NCBI RefSeq assembly: GCF_004792515.1
Contig: NZ_CP038865.1
Coordinates: forward strand, 1,892,001-1,956,000
Length of the DNA stretch: 64,000 nucleotides
Source of the DNA: Vagococcus xieshaowenii
Lineage (GTDB): Bacteria > Bacillota > Bacilli > Lactobacillales > Vagococcaceae
Reading direction: 5' to 3'
Part shown: positions 57,359 through 64,000 of the stretch, one piece after another
Layout: each line of letters opens with the position of its first letter
Position numbering within the stretch: position 1 is the first letter of the stretch
Position numbers and translations under genes: made by a program
Notes under the pieces: generated by a model
Seen by the model: the letters and a program-made list of their open reading frames with translations, nothing else
Databases searched by the model: none
What the model was told of the DNA's origin: nothing

Positions 57359-58048
57359 ATGAAAAAAGTAGTAGTTATTCGACATGGTCAAAGTGTTTGG
57401 AATCTTGAAAACCGATTCACTGGATGGACAGATGTTCCTTTAAGCGAACAAGGTATCCAAGAAGCTCATTTAGCAGGACAAAAAATCAAAGAAGCACACT
57501 TACAGTTTGATGAAGTCTATACATCTGTTTTACAACGCGCAATTAGAACAGCTCATATCGTCATGGAAGAAATCGGACAACTTTGGGTGCCTGAATATAA
57601 ATCTTGGCGTCTAAACGAACGACATTATGGTGCGTTACAAGGGCTTAATAAACAAGATACTGCAGATAAATACGGAGAAGAACAAGTAACCTTATGGCGT
57701 CGTTCTTATGATGTTCTCCCGCCTTTATTAGAGCCTGGAGACGAACGTAGTGCTTCATTAGATCCTAAATATCAGCATCTAGACCCTCACGCTATTCCAC
57801 GAGGTGAAAGTTTACAGACAACTTTAGTGCGTACGTTACCTTTTTGGCAAGATCATATCGCTCCTAAATTACTGAATAACGAAACTATTTTAATCGTTGC
57901 TCATGGTAATTCATTACGCTCTATCGCCATGCATTTAGAAGGGTTAACCGAGGAACAAATTTTAGAATTAGAAATTCCAACGGGACAACCACTTGTGTAT
58001 GAATTGAACGACGATCTAAGTTTCCATTCAAAATATTACCTATCATAA
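57359..58048 (+). CDS. gpmA: 2,3-bisphosphoglycerate-dependent phosphoglycerate mutase
   Basis: Glycolytic enzyme of 229 residues. The phospho-His lies in VIRHGQSVWNLENRFTGW, with LNERHYGALQGLNK and the second His in IVAHGNSLRSI. ATG 57359 is 9 bases after AGGAGG; ATG 57353 is only 3 bases away. It may be one of several mutase paralogs in the genome. Confidence 0.93.
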   Translation: MKKVVVIRHGQSVWNLENRFTGWTDVPLSEQGIQEAHLAGQKIKEAHLQFDEVYTSVLQRAIRTAHIVMEEIGQLWVPEYKSWRLNERHYGALQGLNKQDTADKYGEEQVTLWRRSYDVLPPLLEPGDERSASLDPKYQHLDPHAIPRGESLQTTLVRTLPFWQDHIAPKLLNNETILIVAHGNSLRSIAMHLEGLTEEQILELEIPTGQPLVYELNDDLSFHSKYYLS

Positions 58049-58089
58049 TAAAGAGGCGTTACGACAAATTGTCATAACGCCTCTTTATT
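58047..58089. terminator. Bidirectional terminator between gpmA and hydrolase
   Basis: AATAAAGAGGCGTTA and TAACGCCTCTTTATT are perfect 15-bp arms around an inner GACAAATTGTC palindrome. It serves the two convergent genes. Confidence 0.93.
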
Positions 58090-58801
58090 TACTCAAAAAC
58101 GCCAATACATGATCATTGAACCATCTTGGACGTAAAAATGGCACCGAATGTCCCACACCCTTTACGCGTTCAACGGTAACATTCGGCAACTGTTCTGAGA
58201 TATTATTAATATGTTGCGGTTCAATGATATCCCAGACACCTTGTATTAATAAAACAGGTGCAGTTAATTGTTGTAACTCTTCTCGACTAATCCCTGTTTC
58301 AGCTAACGCTAACTGCGCACGACGTTTAGCGGCTGAAAAATTAAAAAAGGTCACAAACTTTAAATAAAGTCTCGTTTTAACTTGTTGTGAAGGTTTTAAT
58401 CCCTCTAATGAAACATTTGGAGAAACTAATACTAGTTTATCTAGATAGTCCGGATAATATTTAGCAAATAACAACGCGATATTGGCACCATCGCTAAAGC
58501 CAACAAGTGATACTTTCAATAATTGTTCTTTTTGGATTAACTCATAGATATCTTCAACGATCATTTCAAACGTCAACGTATTCTGTGTGTTAGTTGAACA
58601 GCCATGATCTCTTGTATCTAACCAAATCGTTTTGAAGCGTTGACTAAATGTCGTTTTTTGTTTCATGAAGTAACGGTGACTCTGGCTATTACCGTGCAAA
58701 AACATCACGGCTTCCCCATACCCTCTGATTTGATAATGTATTGTTGAACCATCTCTTACTATCATTTCTTTATTCACACGATCATCTACTCTCTTATTCA
58801 C
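58085..58801 (-). CDS. Alpha/beta-fold hydrolase
   Basis: Protein of 238 residues with the alpha/beta-hydrolase fold: oxyanion motif FLHGNSQSH (about 33-41), nucleophile Ser in LVGFSDGAN (about 98-106), acid Asp in QGVWDIIEP and His in GVGHSVPF. The substrate is unknown. The start is uncertain: GTG 58801 as given, or a GTG 24 bases later. No signal peptide, so it is cytoplasmic. Confidence 0.88.
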   Translation of the reverse strand: MNKRVDDRVNKEMIVRDGSTIHYQIRGYGEAVMFLHGNSQSHRYFMKQKTTFSQRFKTIWLDTRDHGCSTNTQNTLTFEMIVEDIYELIQKEQLLKVSLVGFSDGANIALLFAKYYPDYLDKLVLVSPNVSLEGLKPSQQVKTRLYLKFVTFFNFSAAKRRAQLALAETGISREELQQLTAPVLLIQGVWDIIEPQHINNISEQLPNVTVERVKGVGHSVPFLRPRWFNDHVLAFLSK

Positions 58802-58987
58802 TTAAACACTCTTTTCTAATAGTTTACAAAAACATCACATACTTTCCTACCTTTTGTGCTGAATCTTATAAAATACTAAAAAAATCAGACTTTAGTCCTA
58901 GATAAACTTCCTCCATAGGCTCCATTGTAAATATCACCCCTTTTTTTTATTATTTAAGTAAGCAAACAAACAACGAGGTGAAGAAAA

Positions 58988-59134
58988 ATGAAACAACTAA
59001 CAAAATTATTATCAAATGAATGGACAATTTTTTCTATGAAAGCTGTTTTTTACACAGGTATCTTAGTTGCAATGATCTATTTGTATCATTTCTGTCACGT
59101 CGGACAAGGTTCTTTCATTTATAACCAATTCTAG
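58988..59134 (+). CDS. dltX: Teichoic acid D-alanylation protein DltX
   Basis: Protein of 48 residues: MKQLTKLLSNEWTIFSMKAV, a membrane helix (FYTGILVAMIYLYHF) and a conserved C-terminus GQGSFIYNQF. DltX is a short membrane peptide at the head of dlt operons in Firmicutes. Its C-terminal motif interacts with DltB and may carry D-alanine. The ATG follows GAGGTGAAG. It is 10 bp before dltA. Confidence 0.93.
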   Translation: MKQLTKLLSNEWTIFSMKAVFYTGILVAMIYLYHFCHVGQGSFIYNQF

Positions 59135-59144
59135 GAGAAAACTT

Positions 59145-60662
59145 ATGAACGTTAATAAAATTATTCAACAAATTAAAGAAACGGCATCATCCTATCCTAA
59201 TCAACTTTATTACGATGATCGCTTAACAACTATAACTGGCACTTATCAAGCGTTAGAAGAACAGTCAAATGCGCTAGCACACTATTTCATTGAACATTTA
59301 CCAAATAAACAACCGATTTTAGTAAAAGGCGGGCTTAATAAGGAAATGATTATTACATTCCTTGCTTGTTTAAAGTCTGGGCATCCGTATGTACCAGTAG
59401 ATACTCACACACCGGATGATAGACTTCACATGATTTACGAGGAAGCACAACCGGGATTAGTTGTCTCATTCGATGAGTGGCCTTTAGCAACTAATCAACT
59501 TATCAACTTACAACAGTTCAATCAAATAACGAGTGTTTACAAAGATGTGGTCGACCCAACTTATTGGGTGAAACAGGACGACCTTGTCTATATCATTTTT
59601 ACTTCTGGCACAACCGGCAAACCTAAAGGCGTGCAAATCACTTATAACAACTTAATCAGTTATACTGACTGGATGTTGAGTGACTTCAAGCTAAAAAAAC
59701 AGCAACGCTTTTTATGCCAAGCACCGTTTTCATTTGATTTATCTGTCATGGATTTATATCCAGCGCTTTTAACAGAAGGAACATTGGTACCTTTAGCAAA
59801 AAACGTGACCGATAATTTCCCTATACTTTTTAAAACACTTCCGTCATTAAATATCAACGTATGGGTTTCAACGCCCTCATTTATGGAAATTTGTTTAATG
59901 GATTCTCAGGTAAATCAAGAACAGATGGCGAGCTTATCACACTTCTTGTTTTGTGGAGAAGAATTACCGCATAACGTGGCAACAAAATTAAGTCAGCAAT
60001 TTCCAGCTAGTCTAATTTTCAACACATACGGTCCTACTGAAGCAACAGTAGCGGTGACTAGTGTACCGATTACACAAGACATACTGGCGACCTATCCCCG
60101 TTTACCTTTAGGAAAAGTCAAATCGGATACTCAATTAGTTATTTTAGAAACAGAGCCCGGCGAAGACGATGACCAAATCGGGGAAATTTTAATTGTTGGC
60201 CCTAGCGTTTCGCCTGGCTATTATCAAAACCCTGAAAAAACAGCGGAAGCTTTCGTTCAATACGATGGACAAGCGGCATACAAAACTGGTGATTTAGGCT
60301 ATATCAAAAATGATTTACTATTTTATCAAGGTCGAATGGATGATCAAATCAAATTACACGGTTATCGCATTGAGTTAGGTGATATTGAACATCATCTAGA
60401 AGATATCAACCGCATTCGTCGTGCTTGCGTCTTACCTAAGTACCAAAACGGAAAAGTCAAACAACTCATTGCCTATATTGTGATGAAAGAAGCTAGCGAG
60501 CTTAACGATCGGCAACAAACAACAGAGATTAAATCAGAACTATCTCATCATTTAATGCCGTATATGATTCCACAAAAATTCATTTACTTAGACAGCTTCC
60601 CGTTAACAGCCAACGGAAAAATTAATCGGAAAGAATTAGCACAAGGAGGCTCTTCATCATGA
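59145..60662 (+). CDS. dltA: D-alanine--D-alanyl carrier protein ligase DltA
   Basis: Adenylating enzyme of 505 residues that activates D-alanine and loads it onto DltC. Motifs are IIFTSGTTGKPKGVQ (about 149-163), NTYGPTEATVAVT, YKTGDLGY, GRMDDQIKLHGYRIELGDIE and the catalytic Lys in NGKINRKEL. It ends inside the dltB start (ATG overlap of 4 bp). Confidence 0.98.
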   Translation: MNVNKIIQQIKETASSYPNQLYYDDRLTTITGTYQALEEQSNALAHYFIEHLPNKQPILVKGGLNKEMIITFLACLKSGHPYVPVDTHTPDDRLHMIYEEAQPGLVVSFDEWPLATNQLINLQQFNQITSVYKDVVDPTYWVKQDDLVYIIFTSGTTGKPKGVQITYNNLISYTDWMLSDFKLKKQQRFLCQAPFSFDLSVMDLYPALLTEGTLVPLAKNVTDNFPILFKTLPSLNINVWVSTPSFMEICLMDSQVNQEQMASLSHFLFCGEELPHNVATKLSQQFPASLIFNTYGPTEATVAVTSVPITQDILATYPRLPLGKVKSDTQLVILETEPGEDDDQIGEILIVGPSVSPGYYQNPEKTAEAFVQYDGQAAYKTGDLGYIKNDLLFYQGRMDDQIKLHGYRIELGDIEHHLEDINRIRRACVLPKYQNGKVKQLIAYIVMKEASELNDRQQTTEIKSELSHHLMPYMIPQKFIYLDSFPLTANGKINRKELAQGGSSS

Positions 60663-61909
60663 TGGTGTCTTGGTTAAATTCATTTCCTTACTTAACACCA
60701 TATGAAAAGCCTTTTTACTTTATTCTTATCGCCTTATTTTTTATTCCATCGATTATCTATTCATTAAAAGGGAAAAGACTGACAGGTTATCAAGCCTTCC
60801 TCACACTTTTTTTCTTATGGATTAGCTTTGCTGGACCTAATAAGACACAAGGATTGGCATTAATCGGCTATTTAATTTGGCAAGTGGTCGTTAGTAAGTT
60901 GTATTTCAATTATCGCCAACAAGCAAATCAATCGGGTTGGTTTTATCTCAGTGTGCTTCTGAGTATCGTCCCAATGTTTTTGATTAAGCTCTTACCTATT
61001 TTTACTCAACAAGCACCACTAGTTAATCACGGACAACCCTTATTTTATTTCTTAGGTTATTCTTATTTAACGTTTAAATCTGTTCAAGTAATTATGGAAA
61101 CGCGAGATGGACAAATTAAGGAATTGAAAATAAAAGATTATGTTAACTTCTTAGTCTTCTTCCCTACGATTTCAGCCGGACCGATTGATCGTTTTCGTCG
61201 TTTCACTACGAATTATTATCAACATCCTGACCACGATACATATGTGAAATTGTTAGGAAAAGGTATTAACTACATTTTCTTAGGTATTTTATACAAATTT
61301 ATTATTGGCTATTTATTAGGTAGTTTATTACTACCTGTCATTCAAAATGAAGCGTTAAACGGCAGTATGTTATTCCTTGGTTCTTTAGGCTATATGTATG
61401 TGTATAGTTTTTACCTATTCTTTGACTTCGCCGGTTACAGTCTATTCGCGGTTGGAGTCAGTTACTTATTAGGTTACGAAACGCCAATGAACTTCAATAA
61501 ACCATTTATTGCTCAAAACATCAAAGATTTCTGGAATAGATGGCATATGTCTTTATCTTTCTGGTTTAGAGATTATGTTTACATGCGTTTGATGTTTACT
61601 TTAATTAAGAAAAAAGTATTCAAAAGCCGAATTGTAGCTTCAAATATCGGTTACTTTGCACTATTCCTAATTATGGGCGTTTGGCACGGTTTAACGTGGT
61701 ACTATATCGCTTACGGCTTATTCCATGCGACTGCTATTTGTGTCAACGATGCCTGGCTTCGCTATAAGAAAAAACATAAAGGACAGCTACCAAGCAATCA
61801 TTGGACAAAGGCGTTAGCCATCTTCATCACGTTCAATACCGTTTGCTTTAGCTTACTAATTTTCTCAGGATTTTTTGATCTTGTGATAAAACAATTCTTT
61901 ACTATTTAA
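60659..61909 (+). CDS. dltB: D-alanyl transfer protein DltB (MBOAT)
   Basis: Membrane O-acyltransferase of 416 residues that moves D-alanine across the membrane. It has many membrane helices; the MBOAT catalytic His is in MGVWHGLTWYYIAYG (about 340-354), and the second motif is FWNRWHMSLSFWFRDYVY. It starts MMVSWLNSFPYLTPYEKPFYF. Confidence 0.98.
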   Translation: MMVSWLNSFPYLTPYEKPFYFILIALFFIPSIIYSLKGKRLTGYQAFLTLFFLWISFAGPNKTQGLALIGYLIWQVVVSKLYFNYRQQANQSGWFYLSVLLSIVPMFLIKLLPIFTQQAPLVNHGQPLFYFLGYSYLTFKSVQVIMETRDGQIKELKIKDYVNFLVFFPTISAGPIDRFRRFTTNYYQHPDHDTYVKLLGKGINYIFLGILYKFIIGYLLGSLLLPVIQNEALNGSMLFLGSLGYMYVYSFYLFFDFAGYSLFAVGVSYLLGYETPMNFNKPFIAQNIKDFWNRWHMSLSFWFRDYVYMRLMFTLIKKKVFKSRIVASNIGYFALFLIMGVWHGLTWYYIAYGLFHATAICVNDAWLRYKKKHKGQLPSNHWTKALAIFITFNTVCFSLLIFSGFFDLVIKQFFTI

Positions 61910-61937
61910 TTAACCAACACTAAAGGAGATTATTATA

Positions 61938-62177
61938 ATGACAACGGAAACTATGGTATTAAACATTTTAGAAGATATTACTGGGGCTGAAAACTTAGCA
62001 GCAGAACTTAACACTGATTTATTCGATGAAGGGATTCTTGATTCACTTGCTAGCGTGCAACTATTAGTAGAATTAGAAAATCAATGTGGCGTAGCTGTAC
62101 CAATTTCTGAATTCGATCGTTCTGAATGGGGAACACCACAACAAATCATTGATCAAGTCACACAATTACAAAACTAA
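61938..62177 (+). CDS. dltC: D-alanyl carrier protein DltC
   Basis: Acyl-carrier-type protein of 79 residues. The 4'-phosphopantetheine site is the Ser in DEGILDSLASVQLLVEL (about residue 36). AAAGGAG precedes the ATG. It overlaps the dltD start by one base. Confidence 0.98.
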   Translation: MTTETMVLNILEDITGAENLAAELNTDLFDEGILDSLASVQLLVELENQCGVAVPISEFDRSEWGTPQQIIDQVTQLQN

Positions 62178-63430
62178 TGTCTAAGAAAAAACTTTTCATG
62201 GCGATTGGCCCTTTAATGGTGGCTATCTGCCTGGTGATAGTATTGCTCTTTTCCCCATTCAAATGGACGAGTCGTCCTTCAGAAAAAGCAATTCACCAGT
62301 CGGCTTCGTCAATGTCCATTAATGTCATTAAAGGCAATTCGTTAAAAAATACTGCGATGGGAACAGGCAAGTACTTACCTTTTTTTGGCTCTTCAGAGTT
62401 GAGCCGAATCAATGCTTTACATCCGTCTGTTTTGGCACAGAAATATCAACGAGATTATGAACCCTTCCTATTAGGGGCACCTGGTACGCAATCATTAGCA
62501 CAATTTTTAATGATTCAATCAATGGGGAAAGAATTAACCAATAAGCAAGTGGTCTTTATTATTTCACCACAATGGTTTGTTAAAGAAGGCGTAAGTGATG
62601 CGATGTTTTCACTTTATTACTCGCCTCTACAAACTTATCAATGGGTCTTAACACATAAAGAAGACAGTGAAGCGAGTCGCTACACCGCACAACGCTTATT
62701 AGATTTTTCAAGTGTTAAATCCGATACCTTATTAAATAAAGTCCTACAAAAAATGGCAGACGGTGAGGAACTATCCAGCACGGATATCAAAGGCGCTACC
62801 TTCCAACATAATTTATTTAGCCAGGAAGATCATCTCTTTTCTAAATTCGCTGTTAGAAGTAAACAAAAACGAATTGATAAAGCAGAAAAACAATTACCTA
62901 ACGTCTATAATGATGAACAGTTAGATCAATTAGCCGTTCAACTAGGTAGTAAAAATACCAGTAACAATCCGTATCAAATTTCGAATAAATTTTACGACAC
63001 ACGGATTGCCCCTGTAGAAAGTAGTCTAGAAAACTCACAAAAGAAATTTAACTATTTAAATTCTCCCGAATATGCCGATTTCCAACTAGTATTAAATCAA
63101 ATGGCTAAGGAAAACATTAAACCACTATTTGTTATTCCTCCCGTAAATAAAAAATGGTCTGACTATACAGGGGTTTCTCAAGAGATGCTAAAAGATTTTA
63201 GCATTAAAATTAAGCAACAACTAACCAGTCAAGGATTTAAAACTATCGCAGATTATACAGATCAAAATGATGTAGATTACTTTATGGAGGATACTATTCA
63301 TTTAGGATGGCGTGGATGGTTAGCATTAGATGAGGACTTACAAGCCTTTTTAAAAACTAACCCCTCTGTTCATTACGAAATAGATAATGACCGCTATTTA
63401 ACAACAGATTGGCAAGAATATCACCCTTAA
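62177..63430 (+). CDS. dltD: D-alanyl-lipoteichoic acid protein DltD
   Basis: Protein of 417 residues with one N-terminal membrane helix (LFMAIGPLMVAICLVIVLLF) and an SGNH-like extracellular domain: the Ser in FFGSSELSR (about 71-79) and the Asp/His pair in EDTIHLGWRGW near the C-terminus. It is thought to hand D-alanine to lipoteichoic acid. Last gene of the operon. Confidence 0.98.
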   Translation: MSKKKLFMAIGPLMVAICLVIVLLFSPFKWTSRPSEKAIHQSASSMSINVIKGNSLKNTAMGTGKYLPFFGSSELSRINALHPSVLAQKYQRDYEPFLLGAPGTQSLAQFLMIQSMGKELTNKQVVFIISPQWFVKEGVSDAMFSLYYSPLQTYQWVLTHKEDSEASRYTAQRLLDFSSVKSDTLLNKVLQKMADGEELSSTDIKGATFQHNLFSQEDHLFSKFAVRSKQKRIDKAEKQLPNVYNDEQLDQLAVQLGSKNTSNNPYQISNKFYDTRIAPVESSLENSQKKFNYLNSPEYADFQLVLNQMAKENIKPLFVIPPVNKKWSDYTGVSQEMLKDFSIKIKQQLTSQGFKTIADYTDQNDVDYFMEDTIHLGWRGWLALDEDLQAFLKTNPSVHYEIDNDRYLTTDWQEYHP

Positions 63431-63450
63431 TTACTTCATCATATTAAAAT

Positions 63451-63501
63451 AGACAAAAAAACCTGAGACACACTACTAGCGTGTTTCAGGTTTTTTTGTC
63501 T
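63451..63501. terminator. Bidirectional terminator after dltD
   Basis: AGACAAAAAAACCTGA and TCAGGTTTTTTTGTCT form long perfect outer arms, with ACACAC/GTGT pairs inside and a loop near TACTAGC. It serves dltD and the convergent dehydrogenase gene. Confidence 0.93.
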
Positions 63502-63513
63502 ATTTTATTTTCT

Positions 63514-64000
63514 TTATTTAAGACACTTAGTCAAAATTTGTAGTACATCATCGGCTGTTAGTGGCACATATGAACTAGTTGATAAGGCACTATGCTCAAT
63601 CGCTTTTTCAGCCATCAAAGCTAATTTTTCCTCGCCAATCCCTACTTCAGGCAATGTCATTGGCACGCCCCATGCTTTGAACATGTTTTTTAACTCGTAA
63701 ATCCCGGCTTTGGCTAACGCGTATTTGTCATCGATTACAGCTAATCCCATGACATTCACCGCAAACATCGCAAATTTATCAACGGTGTCTTCGTTCAACA
63801 CATATTCCATCCAACGTGGTGTCACGATGGCTAACCCAATACCATGTGTGATATCATAATACGCACTTAATTCATGCTCAATTGCATGACACGTCCAAGC
63901 ACCTGATTTCCCACGACCTGTTAGACCATTTAATGCTAGTGAACTGGCCCACATTAAGTTCGCTCTGGCTTCATAGTTAGTAGGTTCTTCTAGTGCGATT
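63514..64000 (-). CDS. Iron-containing alcohol dehydrogenase, C-terminal part
   Basis: The 3' part of a gene that runs off the window. The frame stays open from the last base in the window, so the apparent ATG at 63954 is internal (sequence before it reads NYEARANL). Visible motifs are LNGLTGRGKSGAWTCHAIEHELSAYYDITHGIGLAI, with the metal-binding His residues, and a C-terminal cap domain. It is of the type III (Fe-ADH, YqhD/butanol dehydrogenase-like) family; the substrate cannot be set from this part. Confidence 0.93.
   Translation of the reverse strand, partial: IALEEPTNYEARANLMWASSLALNGLTGRGKSGAWTCHAIEHELSAYYDITHGIGLAIVTPRWMEYVLNEDTVDKFAMFAVNVMGLAVIDDKYALAKAGIYELKNMFKAWGVPMTLPEVGIGEEKLALMAEKAIEHSALSTSSYVPLTADDVLQILTKCLK

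Overview
The window is low-GC Gram-positive chromosomal DNA. The S10-spc-alpha ribosomal cluster, the str operon, dltXABCD, a Mga-type regulator, WxL/DUF916 surface-protein genes and LPXTG anchoring together point to Lactobacillales, most likely Enterococcaceae (a Vagococcus- or Enterococcus-like organism). The genus is an inference. I saw no tRNA, rRNA or CRISPR array.

Region 1 (about 1-16.2 kb, almost all minus strand) is the most interesting part: a diversity-generating retroelement (DGR) built into a WxL surface-protein locus. A 125-bp template repeat (TR, 10333-10457) lies between an Avd-like gene and a RecQ-tail (RQC-HRDC) plus reverse transcriptase pair. Three surface-protein genes (316-1938, 4394-6043, 11501-13930) end in variable repeats (VRs) that match the TR. 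In two of them most differences from the TR fall at template adenines, the mark of mutagenic homing. All three targets have signal peptides, a WxL cell-wall-binding domain and a C-terminal lectin-like variable domain. Around them lie three non-variable WxL proteins, a small LPXTG protein and a DUF916/DUF3324 membrane protein. A protein with an RNase HI-like sequence but no catalytic acids sits in the DGR operon. The reverse transcriptase frame is broken by a 5-bp tandem duplication, so the DGR may be switched off in this isolate. Three promoters share a large AACTG...CAGTT palindrome over the -35 region, next to a Mga-family regulator that probably acts on them.

Region 2 (16.2-31.9 kb) is accessory DNA: a LysM glucosaminidase broken in a run of nine A, small hypotheticals, a DUF5710 protein, a RadC-like protein, an intact ISL3-family insertion sequence with an 8-bp target duplication, a secreted-protein group (lipoprotein, PrsA-like foldase, CAP protein), a type III toxin-antitoxin locus (ToxN/AbiQ-like toxin with three 33-nt RNA repeats), an XRE regulator, an excisionase-like protein and a tyrosine integrase. 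The integrase gene ends 56 bp from the 3' end of rpsI, a usual integration site for such islands. I could not find the far attachment site, so the left boundary is unknown and the DGR could lie inside the same island.

Region 3 (32-56.3 kb, minus strand) is core genome: rpsI, rplM, truA, ecfT-ecfA2-ecfA1, rplQ back through rpsJ (with rpoA, secY, adk, infA and rpmJ), an unknown anchored protein, tuf, fusA, rpsG and rpsL. Region 4 (56.6-64 kb) holds rpiA, gpmA, an alpha/beta hydrolase, the D-alanylation operon dltXABCD and the 3' part of an iron-containing alcohol dehydrogenase cut by the window edge.
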